64,000 nucleotides of DNA from an uncultured Marvinbryantia sp. (GTDB lineage: Bacteria; Bacillota; Clostridia; Lachnospirales; Lachnospiraceae): positions 21,845-85,844 of the forward strand of contig NZ_CAJKOX010000015.1 in NCBI RefSeq assembly GCF_905201705.1. The letters are read 5' to 3'. Below, in pieces: positions 36,430-45,883 of this stretch. Position 1 is the first letter of the stretch. Each line of letters begins with the position of its first letter. The position numbers and the translations under genes were made by a program. Below the pieces are notes generated by a model that was not told the DNA's origin, searched no databases, and was given only the letters and a program-made list of their open reading frames with translations.

Positions 36430-37125
36430 ATGAATCATACCACAATGAAACAGATACCGGACGACGAACGTCCATACGAAAAATGTCTGAAATCGGGCGC
36501 TTCCTCGCTTACAGACGCAGAATTGCTTGCAGTGATCCTGCGCACGGGAGCACAGGGGACGACCAGCGTGGAGCTTGCCAGGGAAATTCTGAACTGCTCC
36601 AAAACGCAGCCCGGGCTTCTCGGTCTTTATCATCTTTCCCCTGCCAGTCTTCGCAGCATCAAGGGCGTCGGCAAAGTAAAGGCGGTGCAGATCCAGTGTA
36701 TCACCGAGCTGTCACGCCGCATTGCAAAAACAGCCGCCGCGGAGGGAAACACCTTCAACAGCGCGCAGGCAATTGCCGGGTATTACATGGAGGATTTTCG
36801 CCATCTCGCGCAGGAGCAGGTTTTTCTTTTAAACTTTGACACCAAGGGAGAGCTGCTCAGTGAAAAAATGATATCCATGGGCACCGTCAGTCAGGCGTGC
36901 GTCTCGCCGCGTGAAATTTTTCTGGAGGCGCTTGCATGCCGTGCAGTTTATGTGATCCTGCTGCACAACCATCCGAGCGGCGATCCGCAGCCAAGCCCGG
37001 AGGACAGACTTCTTACCATGCGGCTATGTGAGACGGGAAAGCTTCTGGGGATCCCGCTGATGGATCATATTATTCTCGGAGACAGATGTTATTTCAGTTT
37101 CCGTGAAGAGGGGATAATTAAATAG
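36430..37125 (+). CDS. radC: RadC family JAB-domain protein
   Basis: A 231-residue RadC protein with an N-terminal helix-hairpin-helix region (LRSIKGVGKVKAVQIQ) and a C-terminal JAB/MPN metal domain carrying HNHPSGDPQPSPED. Despite the name its part in DNA repair is doubtful. The ATG at 36430 is used, though the one at 36445 gives the common opening MKQIPDDERP. It stands before mreBCD, a usual order. Confidence 0.93.
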   Translation: MNHTTMKQIPDDERPYEKCLKSGASSLTDAELLAVILRTGAQGTTSVELAREILNCSKTQPGLLGLYHLSPASLRSIKGVGKVKAVQIQCITELSRRIAKTAAAEGNTFNSAQAIAGYYMEDFRHLAQEQVFLLNFDTKGELLSEKMISMGTVSQACVSPREIFLEALACRAVYVILLHNHPSGDPQPSPEDRLLTMRLCETGKLLGIPLMDHIILGDRCYFSFREEGIIK

Positions 37126-37141
37126 TTTACGAGGGATGAAT

Positions 37142-38161
37142 ATGTTATTTCACAATGCACTTGGGATTGATCTTGGTACAGACACCATCAAGATCTGCGA
37201 CCGGAAAAAACGCATTACGGTTTGTGAAAAAAATATGATCGCGGTCCGGGGCGGCAGGGTACTTGCCATCGGGGATGCCGCATACGATATGTACGAAAAG
37301 ACTCCGGCGGACGTTCAGGCGGAATGCCCGATGGTTCACGGAGTGATCGCCCAGCAGAAAAATGCCGAGGTGGTATTGTCCCGCCTCATCCGGCGCAGCC
37401 ATCGTTTTCTGTCCGGGCGACCTGCCATTTATATCGCCGTTCCGCGGGATATTTCGGCAGTGGAGAAGCGCGCATATTATAATGTACTTACCGGCACTGT
37501 CCGGGCCGGGAAAATTTATCTGGTAGACAAGGGCATTGCCGACACCATCGGCGTCGGCGTTTCCATAGAATCCCCGCGGGCGAGTATGCTCGTCAACATT
37601 GGCGCCGGAACGACAGAGATTTCCGTCGCGGCAGGCGGAAAAATCCTGCTCAGCAAAACGCTCCCGATCGGCGGACATACGCTGGATGAAGATATCTCTA
37701 CCATGGTGCGGCGAATGTATCACCTGAACATCGGCATGAAAACGGCGGCGGTTCTGAAAAACCGGCTTTCCTATATGATCGACGGCCCGGCGGATTCCCT
37801 CACGGTATTCGGGATCAGCACCATTTCCGGAGTTCCTGTCAGCGCAGAAATCACATCCATGGCAGTCAGCCGTGCCATTGCCGGTACAATAAAAACAATC
37901 ACCGATGAGCTTCGCGGAATCATAGACCGGCTCCCGCCGCAGTTTCATCACGACATTCTGGAAGCGGGGCTCTGTCTTACGGGCGGTACCTCATTGATTC
38001 CAAATCTGTCCGACTATATGCGTCATGAGCTTAATATCCCGATTTCCATGGTGCGTGAACCGGGGCTTACCACCCTGCACGGCATACAGACGATCATGAA
38101 CCATCCGGAGCTTTCAGAGTGTACGTTTTCACTGAAGGATCTGACCGGAACGACGATATAA
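37142..38161 (+). CDS. mreB: Rod shape-determining protein MreB (divergent)
   Basis: Actin-like filament protein that guides lateral wall synthesis. 339 residues with phosphate 1 GIDLGTDTIKI, phosphate 2 VNIGAGTTEISV and adenosine loop LTGGTSLIPNL. Several spots differ from the canonical sequence; for instance, the usual YDIGGGT is NIGAGT, and the N-terminal region is shorter. It is the only mreB here and is followed by mreC, mreD, so it is taken as the functional copy. GAGGG at 37131 favours the ATG at 37142 over 37136. Confidence 0.88.
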   Translation: MLFHNALGIDLGTDTIKICDRKKRITVCEKNMIAVRGGRVLAIGDAAYDMYEKTPADVQAECPMVHGVIAQQKNAEVVLSRLIRRSHRFLSGRPAIYIAVPRDISAVEKRAYYNVLTGTVRAGKIYLVDKGIADTIGVGVSIESPRASMLVNIGAGTTEISVAAGGKILLSKTLPIGGHTLDEDISTMVRRMYHLNIGMKTAAVLKNRLSYMIDGPADSLTVFGISTISGVPVSAEITSMAVSRAIAGTIKTITDELRGIIDRLPPQFHHDILEAGLCLTGGTSLIPNLSDYMRHELNIPISMVREPGLTTLHGIQTIMNHPELSECTFSLKDLTGTTI

Positions 38162-38185
38162 AATACTTACAACACAGAGGTAGCT

Positions 38186-39031
38186 ATGAAGAACCATCAC
38201 ATAAAGAGTAAAACGCTGCTGTTTATTCTTTCGATTGTCAGCGGCATCATCATTATACTGAGCTTTGTGCTTGACTTTTCGGTTAATCCGCTCAACTACG
38301 CGGCAGGATACGTACTGACGCCGCTGCAGTCCGGCGTCAATCAGGTGGGCGGCTGGCTTTCCGACAGGATGGATTATTTTGAGGATAATCTGAACCTGGC
38401 GGCGGAAAACGAGAAACTGCAGGCACAGGTGGACGAGCTTACCGTGGAAAACACGCAGCTTTTGCAGGACCGCGAGGAGCTGAACAGTCTGCGTGACCTC
38501 TACGCCCTCGACCACAAGTACGAGAGCTATGAAAAGGTCGGCGCCCGCGTGATCTCCAGAGAGAATGCCGGGAACTGGTTCAGTATGTTCACGATCGACA
38601 AAGGTGCGAACGACGGGATTGCGGTCGATATGAACGTTATCGCAGGAGCCGGGCTTGCCGGCATCATCACGGAGGTCGGTCCGAATTACGCAAGGGTGCG
38701 CGCGATCATCGACGATTACAGCAATGTGAGCGCGGAGATCTCCGAGACACACGACACCTGTATCATCGCAGGCGACCTCTCGCTGATTGATGAAGGCCGG
38801 GTAAATCTCGTAAAGCTGAACGACCCGGATTCCAAGGCGAAGGTCGGGGATACGGTCGTGACGTCCAACATCAGCGACAAGTTCCTTCCGGGCATTCTGA
38901 TCGGTTATATCAGCGAGATCCATACCGACTCCAATAATCTGACGCGCTCCGGCTATATCTCACCGGTCGTCGATTTTAAGTCGATCAAGGAAGTGCTCGT
39001 CATCAAGAATTTAAAGCAGACCGCAGAATAG
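38186..39031 (+). CDS. mreC: Rod shape-determining protein MreC
   Basis: A 281-residue bitopic protein: one N-terminal transmembrane helix (LLFILSIVSGIIIILSFVL), a coiled coil (about residues 65-105, ENEKLQAQVDELTVENTQL) and the beta-rich domain with the GLAGIITEVGPNYARVRAIID signature. It scaffolds PBP2 and RodA outside the membrane. Follows mreB after 24 bases with AGAGGTAG before the ATG. Confidence 0.95.
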   Translation: MKNHHIKSKTLLFILSIVSGIIIILSFVLDFSVNPLNYAAGYVLTPLQSGVNQVGGWLSDRMDYFEDNLNLAAENEKLQAQVDELTVENTQLLQDREELNSLRDLYALDHKYESYEKVGARVISRENAGNWFSMFTIDKGANDGIAVDMNVIAGAGLAGIITEVGPNYARVRAIIDDYSNVSAEISETHDTCIIAGDLSLIDEGRVNLVKLNDPDSKAKVGDTVVTSNISDKFLPGILIGYISEIHTDSNNLTRSGYISPVVDFKSIKEVLVIKNLKQTAE

Positions 39032-39043
39032 GAGGGCAGTGCA

Positions 39044-39565
39044 ATGAGAACAAAGCTGATTCTGTTTGCCACCATGCTGGTCTGCCTGCTGCTGCAGTGC
39101 TCGCTGCTCCCGGCGATCTCCATCGCCTCCATCACGCCGAATCTGATGATCGTTTTTACGGTTTCCTTCGGTCTGATGCGCGGGAAGCGCTCCGGGCTGC
39201 TCCTGGGCTTTGTGTGCGGACTTCTTACCGATCTTATGCTGCCGGATCTGTTTGTCGGGCTGCGCGCCTTCGTCTATATGTTTATCGGATATTTCAGCGG
39301 TTACTGCTATCATATTTTTTATGACGAGGACATCAAGATGCCCGTGCTTTTAACTGCGGCAGGCGATTTTGTGTATGGCTGTCTCTTTTACATTACAAAA
39401 TTTCTCCTGCGCGGCAGGATAGACCTGTTTTACTACATCCGGCGCATTATCCTGCCGGAAATGATTTATACGATCCTTCTTACGATTATTTGCTACCGCA
39501 TTTTCCTGCTGCTGAACCAGAAACTAGAAAAAATGGACAAAAGGAGTGTAGGCAGTTTTGTTTAA
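39044..39565 (+). CDS. mreD: Rod shape-determining protein MreD
   Basis: A 173-residue membrane protein with about five to six hydrophobic helices and ITPNLMIVFTVSFGLMRGKRSGLLLGFVCGLLTDL, the usual MreD pattern. GGAGGGCAG precedes the ATG. Its last eight bases overlap the PBP2 gene. Confidence 0.92.
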   Translation: MRTKLILFATMLVCLLLQCSLLPAISIASITPNLMIVFTVSFGLMRGKRSGLLLGFVCGLLTDLMLPDLFVGLRAFVYMFIGYFSGYCYHIFYDEDIKMPVLLTAAGDFVYGCLFYITKFLLRGRIDLFYYIRRIILPEMIYTILLTIICYRIFLLLNQKLEKMDKRSVGSFV

Positions 39566-42536
39566 ACGTTTTCGAAAAAGAGTTGCAACATTATTAAATT
39601 CCAGATTGCTGATTCTCAGTGTCCTGTTTGTGGTGCTCGCATGTGTGCTGGTGCGCAGGCTGTTTGACCTGCAGATCGTCAACGGCGAGACCTACCAGGA
39701 GAGCTTCACCACGCAGATCCGCAAGGAAACGACGATTCCGAGCACGCGCGGCTGTATCTATGACAGTGACGGCAAGCTGATCGCATACAATAAGCTTGCG
39801 TATGAGGTGACGTTCCAGGACGTCGGCAGCTACGAGGGCAGGAATTACCGCGATCCTGATACGAATACCGAGGAATACCTGTATGCGAGCGACGTGCGCA
39901 ATCTGACGATCAACGGTTATCTCTACCAGATCATGCAGATTTTATACGCAAACGGCGACGATGTCTATACCGGTGATTTTGCCGTTGAGCTTGACGATGC
40001 GGGAGAATATTCCTTTACAAAGAGCGGCTACAACCTGTTGCGCTTTAAGGCGGACGCTTACGGAAAGCCGTACACCACCATGCCGGAGGATGAGGAGGTC
40101 GATTCCACGCTGGTGCTGACGTCTGAGGAGGCTGCAGTGACGGCGGATGAGCTGATCGCGCAGCTTGGCGGCAAAGACATGTACGGCGTCACCACGCTGG
40201 CGGATTACCCGGCGGAGCTGCTGGCGGAATACGGGCTTGTGCAGAACATTTCCAAAGAGGACCAGTTGAAAATGATCGCGATGCGCAGTGCGATCAACCA
40301 GAACAGCTACCAGAAATATGTCTCCACCACGATTGCGCGCGACATTTCCGAACAGTCGATGTCCAGTCTGATGGAGAGCAAGGGCTATTATGTCGGTGTG
40401 GATGTGATTGAAAGCTCTATCCGTGTGTACAACAACAGTCCGTATTATTCCAATATCATCGGCTATACCGGACAGATTTCCGCGGAGGAGATCGAGTCCC
40501 TCAACGAGGAGCTTGGCAGGGAGGTATACGATATCAATGATATTGTCGGGAAGGTTGGCCTGGAGGCGTATTTTGAGACGCAGCTTCAGGGCACCGACGG
40601 CAAGCAGGTGGTTTATGTAAACAACCTCGGAAAGGTGCTGCAGGAAGATTCTGCTGTAGAGCCGCAGGCGGGAAATGATCTGTATCTCACGATCAAATCC
40701 GATTACCAGGAGGCGGCGTATCATCTGCTGGAGCAGTATATTGCCGGTATCATTTATGATAAAACATTGGATCTAAAAGAATTTGATAACGAGTCGGTCA
40801 GCACGGATGATATTGTTATTCCGGTATACGACCTGTACTATGCGCTTTTTGAAAATAATATACTGAGCGTCTCCCATATGGAATCCGGCGAGGCGACGGA
40901 GCTGGAGCAGCAGGTTTACCAGATGCTCCAAAAACGGGAAGAAGAGATTTTCGACGATCTGCTCGCCGAGCTTCTCTCTGATTCGCCGCGCCCGTACAGC
41001 GAACTGGATACGCCGATGCAGGTCTACATGTCCTACCTTGTGGATACAACGCTGCCGGAGCTTGGCATCTTAAAAACAGATTCGATCGACAAAACGGACG
41101 ACACCTATATCGCCTGGACAAACGACGAGAGCATCAGCTTAAAGGAATATCTGACTTATGCGATCTCAAAGGACTGGCTGGACGTTTCCGGCATCATGGA
41201 GGAGAGCGAATTCTGGGATTCGGACGAGATTTTTACAAACCTCTGCGCTTATCTGGAGGAATATATCGCCGACGACCGTGCCTTCAGCAGAACCGTCTAC
41301 CGCTACATGGTGGAGGATGACACGTTAAGCCCGCAGACGCTCTGCCGTCTGCTGTTTGACCAGGGCGTTCTGGAGATGGACGAGGCGGCATACAGCGGTC
41401 TGCAGGACGGCAGCGTTTCAGCCTATGATTTCATCCGCGAGAAGGTGTATTATCTGGAAATCCCGCCTTCCAAATTTGCGGTGGCGCCGTGCTCCGGCTC
41501 GCTTGTGGTGGTGGATCCGAACAACGGCAATGCGCTGGCGGTCGTTACCTATCCGGGCTACGATAACAACCGGCTTGCAAACGATATGGATGAGGAATAT
41601 TTTGAGGAGCTGGTATCTGACGCCTCCAGCCCGTTCTATAACAAAGCAACACAGGAATTGACAGCGCCCGGTTCTACCTTTAAAATGGTAACAAGCGTTG
41701 CAGGTGTCATGGAGGGCGTGATCGGCGTGGATGAGGCGGTTAACTGTACCGGTAAATTTGAGGATGTCGACCCGCCGATCAACTGCTGGATCTATCCGGG
41801 GTATCATGGAGCGCTGACGCTCTCGACGGCGCTGCAGGAATCCTGCAACTATTACTTCAACACCATCGGTCTGCGCCTGGGCGACGTGGGCGATGCAGAC
41901 GGGAATAAGGACGACGCCACCGGTATCGCAAAGCTCACAAAGTATGCCGAAATGTTCGGCCTCGGCGATGAGACCGGCATTGAGATGGATGAGAGCACTC
42001 CGCAGATCTCTGATAACGCGATGGCTCCCTCCGCAATGGGACAGGGACGCCACGCCTATGCGACCATACAGCTTGCAAGATACGTGGCAACGATCGCCAA
42101 CGGCGGCACCTGCTACGATCTGACGCTGCTGGATAAGATTACCGATTCCGAGGGGCGCACTGTTCTGGAACAAAATCCGACAATTCACGGTTATGTGGAA
42201 GCAGACGATTATCTCTGGAACGCGATCAAGACCGGCATGAATCAGATGGTAAAAAATAATACGTATATCCAGGATGTTGGTATTGAAATGGCAGGAAAGA
42301 CCGGTACCGCCGAGGAAACGGGCGTACCGAGCCACGCGCTGTTCGTCGGCTATGCGCCGTTTGACGAGCCGCAGATCGCGATCGCCTGCCGTATCACAAA
42401 CGGTTATTCGTCCGGTCTGGCTGCGCTGCTTTCAAAAGATATGATACAGTACATCTTCAATCTTAAAGATAAAGATGAACTGATTACCGGTCACGCCTCC
42501 TACAACGGCGCGATCAGCGGCGCAAGAACTGACTAA
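39558..42536 (+). CDS. mrdA: Penicillin-binding protein 2 (class B transpeptidase), long form
   Basis: Class B PBP for side-wall elongation. One N-terminal transmembrane helix, a dimerisation domain (IPSTRGCIYDSDGKLIAYN) and a transpeptidase with S706-T-F-K709, S762-C-N764 and K914-T-G916. At 992 residues it is about 350 longer than E. coli PBP2, and the extra lies before the catalytic serine, as two acidic inserts (about 80-260 and 400-640). The start is TTG at 39558, after AAGGAG at 39541, coupled to mreD. Confidence 0.93.
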   Translation: MFKRFRKRVATLLNSRLLILSVLFVVLACVLVRRLFDLQIVNGETYQESFTTQIRKETTIPSTRGCIYDSDGKLIAYNKLAYEVTFQDVGSYEGRNYRDPDTNTEEYLYASDVRNLTINGYLYQIMQILYANGDDVYTGDFAVELDDAGEYSFTKSGYNLLRFKADAYGKPYTTMPEDEEVDSTLVLTSEEAAVTADELIAQLGGKDMYGVTTLADYPAELLAEYGLVQNISKEDQLKMIAMRSAINQNSYQKYVSTTIARDISEQSMSSLMESKGYYVGVDVIESSIRVYNNSPYYSNIIGYTGQISAEEIESLNEELGREVYDINDIVGKVGLEAYFETQLQGTDGKQVVYVNNLGKVLQEDSAVEPQAGNDLYLTIKSDYQEAAYHLLEQYIAGIIYDKTLDLKEFDNESVSTDDIVIPVYDLYYALFENNILSVSHMESGEATELEQQVYQMLQKREEEIFDDLLAELLSDSPRPYSELDTPMQVYMSYLVDTTLPELGILKTDSIDKTDDTYIAWTNDESISLKEYLTYAISKDWLDVSGIMEESEFWDSDEIFTNLCAYLEEYIADDRAFSRTVYRYMVEDDTLSPQTLCRLLFDQGVLEMDEAAYSGLQDGSVSAYDFIREKVYYLEIPPSKFAVAPCSGSLVVVDPNNGNALAVVTYPGYDNNRLANDMDEEYFEELVSDASSPFYNKATQELTAPGSTFKMVTSVAGVMEGVIGVDEAVNCTGKFEDVDPPINCWIYPGYHGALTLSTALQESCNYYFNTIGLRLGDVGDADGNKDDATGIAKLTKYAEMFGLGDETGIEMDESTPQISDNAMAPSAMGQGRHAYATIQLARYVATIANGGTCYDLTLLDKITDSEGRTVLEQNPTIHGYVEADDYLWNAIKTGMNQMVKNNTYIQDVGIEMAGKTGTAEETGVPSHALFVGYAPFDEPQIAIACRITNGYSSGLAALLSKDMIQYIFNLKDKDELITGHASYNGAISGARTD

Positions 42537-42557
42537 GCAAAAAAGAGTGGTGTAGCG

Positions 42558-43268
42558 ATGAAAAATAGTCCGGTAATAATCAAAAGCAATAAATATGGAC
42601 TGGTTGTGCGTCTGGATGCCGATCTCCCGTTTGCCGAGCTTACGGAGGCGGTCGCCGCAAAATTTAAAGAGGCAGATAACTTTTTTAAAGACGCCAGGAT
42701 GGCGGTGACATTCCAGGGGCGTGTGCTGACGAAGAACCAGGAGGATCGTCTGGTAAACGCGATCGTCATGAATTCCCACATCCATGTGATCTGCATCGTG
42801 GATGAGCGGCCGGAGGAAGCACAGTATTATGAGCATGCAATCCGGCTTGCCGGTGAAGCGGAGGCGCGGGAAGGACAGTTTTACCGCGGAAACCTGCGCG
42901 GCGGGCAGACGATAGAATCGGAGACAAGCATTGTTATTCTCGGCGATGTCAATCCCGGCGCATCAGTGGTGTCAAAGGGAAACGTCGTTGTGCTCGGCTC
43001 CTGCCGGGGCAGCGTTTATGCCGGAGCCTCCGGCAATCGCGATTGCTTTGTCGCCGCTCTTGTGATGAAGCCGGTCCAGATAAGGATCGCCGACAAAATG
43101 GCGCGCAGCGCTATTACAAAGCGCTCCGACAGCGCGGAATACGCGCTTGACCCCAAAATAGCTTACATAAAGGATAATCATATTTTTGTAAAGAACCTTG
43201 TGCGCAGCACGCTGGAGGATATGCTCGGCGCCGCCGCGCAGGAGGAGGACGCGCCAAAAGACGGCTGA
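42558..43268 (+). CDS. minC: Septum site-determining protein MinC
   Basis: A 236-residue FtsZ inhibitor. The N-terminal MinC_N part (VIIKSNKYGLVVRLDADLPF) is followed by a beta-helix C-terminal domain with VILGDVNPGASVVSKGNVVVLGSCRG. Begins 21 bases after the PBP2 stop. Part of a complete minCDE set, unlike Bacillus, which uses DivIVA in place of MinE. Confidence 0.94.
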   Translation: MKNSPVIIKSNKYGLVVRLDADLPFAELTEAVAAKFKEADNFFKDARMAVTFQGRVLTKNQEDRLVNAIVMNSHIHVICIVDERPEEAQYYEHAIRLAGEAEAREGQFYRGNLRGGQTIESETSIVILGDVNPGASVVSKGNVVVLGSCRGSVYAGASGNRDCFVAALVMKPVQIRIADKMARSAITKRSDSAEYALDPKIAYIKDNHIFVKNLVRSTLEDMLGAAAQEEDAPKDG

Positions 43269-43344
43269 TACGTCCGTCTGCGTACAGTAAAACATAGGAT
43301 AAGCAGGGAAATGCCCGGATTATGCTGTGTGGAGGAAGAAAAAA

Positions 43345-44136
43345 ATGAGTGAAGTAATTGTAGTGACATCCGGTAAGGGAGGCGTCGGAAAAACGACAGC
43401 CACCGCCAATATCGGTACCGGACTGGCAAAGCTTGGCAAAAAGACGGTTCTGGTGGACACGGATATCGGACTTCGGAATCTGGATGTGGTGATGGGACTG
43501 GAAAACCGGATCGTATACAATCTGGTGGACGTCGTCGAGGGAAACTGCCGCTTAAAGCAGGCGCTGATCCGCGACAAGCATTATCAGAACCTGTTTCTGC
43601 TTCCGGCGGCGCAGACGCGCGACAAATCCGCCGTCACGCCGGAGCAGATGGAAAAGCTGACGGACGACCTGCGGCAGCAGTTTGACTATATCCTGCTGGA
43701 TTGTCCGGCGGGAATCGAGCAGGGATTCCGAAATGCCGTAGCGGGTGCAGACCGCGCGATCGTCGTGACGACGCCGGAGGTTTCCGCGATCCGCGACGCA
43801 GACCGCATCATCGGCCTTTTAGAGGCGGGCGGCATGAAGCAGATCGACCTGCTGATCAACCGGCTTCGCCCGGATCTTATCAGCCGCGGCGATATGATGT
43901 CGGTGGAGGATGTCTCCGAAATTCTTGCGATGCCGCTGATCGGCGCAGTACCGGACGACACAAACATCGTGGTGTCCACGAATCAGGGGGAGCCGCTTGC
44001 CGGCACCGACACGCCCTCGGGACAGGCATTTTTCAATGTGGCGAGACGGATTTTGGGAGAACCGGTGGAAATTCCCGATTTTTCCAAAGGAAGCTCCTTC
44101 TTCCAGAAAATGAAAGACTTTTTCCGGAAGGGTTAG
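43345..44136 (+). CDS. minD: Septum site-determining protein MinD
   Basis: Membrane-associated deviant Walker A ATPase, 263 residues, with VTSGKGGVGKTTATANIG, DTDIGLRNLDVVMGLENR and a C-terminal amphipathic helix (SFFQKMKDFFRK) that binds the membrane. The ATG at 43345 follows TGGAGGAAG; the GTG at 43327 is upstream of that site. Confidence 0.97.
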   Translation: MSEVIVVTSGKGGVGKTTATANIGTGLAKLGKKTVLVDTDIGLRNLDVVMGLENRIVYNLVDVVEGNCRLKQALIRDKHYQNLFLLPAAQTRDKSAVTPEQMEKLTDDLRQQFDYILLDCPAGIEQGFRNAVAGADRAIVVTTPEVSAIRDADRIIGLLEAGGMKQIDLLINRLRPDLISRGDMMSVEDVSEILAMPLIGAVPDDTNIVVSTNQGEPLAGTDTPSGQAFFNVARRILGEPVEIPDFSKGSSFFQKMKDFFRKG

Positions 44137-44148
44137 GAGGGTGTTTCC

Positions 44149-44385
44149 ATGCGTACAAACAGGACTTCTTGTACCATTGCCAGAGACCGGCTTGAGCATA
44201 TGCTGCTTTCCGAAAAGCTGCAGGTAAGCCCGGAGGTACTGACGCAGATGAAACGGGAGCTGCGCGCCGTCATACGAAGGTATATAAGTGCGGAGCACAC
44301 CCGCCTGAATGTACAGATACAACTGATAAACGAGACAAAGCAAGGGGCAGAACATGTTAAAACAATACAAATTAAGGGATTATAA
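44149..44385 (+). CDS. minE: Cell division topological specificity factor MinE
   Basis: A 78-residue MinE, short compared with 88 in E. coli. The anti-MinCD helix region (RDRLEHMLLSEK) and the C-terminal topological domain (EVLTQMKRELRAVIRRYI) are present. AGGAGG precedes the ATG. The end overlaps rodA by 32 bases. A full min oscillator set is thus encoded. Confidence 0.9.
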   Translation: MRTNRTSCTIARDRLEHMLLSEKLQVSPEVLTQMKRELRAVIRRYISAEHTRLNVQIQLINETKQGAEHVKTIQIKGL

Positions 44386-45457
44386 ATTCAGATTAGTGCT
44401 TTGGACAACACTGCTCTCCATCATCGGCATCCTGGTCATCGGCAGCGCCGACAAGTCGCTGCAGGACCGGCAGATTGTCGGTCTGATCGGCGGACTGGTC
44501 ATCATGGTGGTCGTATCGCTGATCGACTACGTCTGGCTGCTGCGGTTCTATTGGATTTTCTACGCGATCGGTCTTGGACTGCTGGCGGCGGTCCTTGTCG
44601 TCGGCTCCTCCGGCGGCGGCGCTACCCGCTGGCTGAACATCGCCGGCATTACAATGCAGCCGGCCGACCTTATGAAAATCTTTCTGATCATGTTTTACGC
44701 GCAGTTTTTTTCAAAGCACCAGGACGATCTGAGCAGCTTTAAAGTAATCATTTTTTCTGTAATTATTGTGGCGATACCGGCTGTCATGATCCAGCAGCAG
44801 CCAAACCTTTCCACTTGTCTCTTGACACTGGTTTTATTCTGTGTTATTTATTTTGTTGCGGGATTAAGTTATAAGGTCATTGCCGGAATCCTGGTGCTCA
44901 TGGCTCCGGTGGCGGCGATCCTTGTCGGGATCGTCCTTCAGCCCGGACAGTCGCTGGTTCTGGAGTATCAGCTCATTCGTGTGCTTGCCTGGCTTTACCC
45001 GGATCAATATCCGGATGAAGCACGTCAGCAGCTCACCTCCATTATGGCGATCGGCTCCGGCCAGCTCTATGGAAAAGGCCTGGAGACGACGGCGGTGGAA
45101 TCCGTCAAAAACGGGGATTTCCTTGCCGAGGCGCAGACAGACTTTATCTTTGCCGTTGTCGGGGAGGAGCTTGGCTTCCTCGGCTGCTGTGTTGTTATTT
45201 TATTAGAGATTCTGATCGTTCTGGAATGTATCTGGATCGGACGCAATGCGCGAGAATTTTCAGGTACGATACTTTGCTGCGGCATGGGGGCGCTGATCGG
45301 CATACAGAGCATCATGAATATTTGTGTTGCAACCGGTCTTATGCCGAACACGGGGCTGCCGCTGCCGTTTGTCAGCTACGGTCTGACCTCGCTGATGACA
45401 CTTTTTATCGGTATCGGGCTGGTGCTGAATGTGGGGTTGCAGGTAAAAAAATATTGA
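44354..45457 (+). CDS. rodA: Peptidoglycan glycosyltransferase RodA (SEDS family)
   Basis: A 367-residue SEDS protein with ten hydrophobic helices and the signature TGLPLPFVSYGLTSL near the C-terminus. RodA polymerises glycan strands with PBP2; both genes are close, along with mreBCD. The ATG at 44354 lies inside minE, suggesting coupling. FtsW or SpoVE are other SEDS options, but position favours RodA. Confidence 0.92.
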   Translation: MLKQYKLRDYKFRLVLWTTLLSIIGILVIGSADKSLQDRQIVGLIGGLVIMVVVSLIDYVWLLRFYWIFYAIGLGLLAAVLVVGSSGGGATRWLNIAGITMQPADLMKIFLIMFYAQFFSKHQDDLSSFKVIIFSVIIVAIPAVMIQQQPNLSTCLLTLVLFCVIYFVAGLSYKVIAGILVLMAPVAAILVGIVLQPGQSLVLEYQLIRVLAWLYPDQYPDEARQQLTSIMAIGSGQLYGKGLETTAVESVKNGDFLAEAQTDFIFAVVGEELGFLGCCVVILLEILIVLECIWIGRNAREFSGTILCCGMGALIGIQSIMNICVATGLMPNTGLPLPFVSYGLTSLMTLFIGIGLVLNVGLQVKKY

Positions 45458-45487
45458 TGTGTTGCAAAAAGAAGGAGGCGGTTTTAT

Positions 45488-45883
45488 ATGAACATCGGAT
45501 TAATTGCACATGATTCAAAAAAAGGACTGATGCAGAATTTCTGCATTGCATACCGGGGGATCCTCGGGAAAAATACGCTGTACGCGACCAATACCACCGG
45601 TCGTCTCGTTGAGGACGTCACCGGGCTGAACATCACAAAGTATCTTGCCGGACATCTCGGCGGTGTCCAGCAGATGGCGGCGCAGATCGAGCAGAATCAG
45701 ATGGATATGGTGATTTTCCTGCGCGATCCGCTGCGCCCGAAGTCGCATGAGCCGGACATTAAGAATGTGGTCCGTCTCTGTGACACGTACAATGTTCCGC
45801 TTGCGACAAATCTTGCGACTGCGGAGATGCTCATCAAGTCCCTGGACAGAGGGGAGCTGGAGTGGCGTGAGATGTACCGATAA
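45488..45883 (+). CDS. mgsA: Methylglyoxal synthase
   Basis: Converts dihydroxyacetone phosphate to methylglyoxal and phosphate, a bypass of lower glycolysis. 131 residues; IGLIAHDSKKGLMQNF, TNTTGRLVEDVTGL, HLGGVQQMAAQI and VIFLRDPLRPKSHEPDI are signatures with the catalytic aspartates. AAGAAGGAGG precedes the ATG. It overlaps the start of the next gene by 17 bases. Confidence 0.97.
   Translation: MNIGLIAHDSKKGLMQNFCIAYRGILGKNTLYATNTTGRLVEDVTGLNITKYLAGHLGGVQQMAAQIEQNQMDMVIFLRDPLRPKSHEPDIKNVVRLCDTYNVPLATNLATAEMLIKSLDRGELEWREMYR

Noticed and set aside
45747..45866. N-terminal extension of the D-Ala-D-Ala carboxypeptidase, suggesting a frameshift with mgsA
   Set aside because: The extension is the out-of-frame reading of mgsA, rich in Arg and Ser; mgsA itself is full length and the GTG at 45867 has a ribosome binding site.
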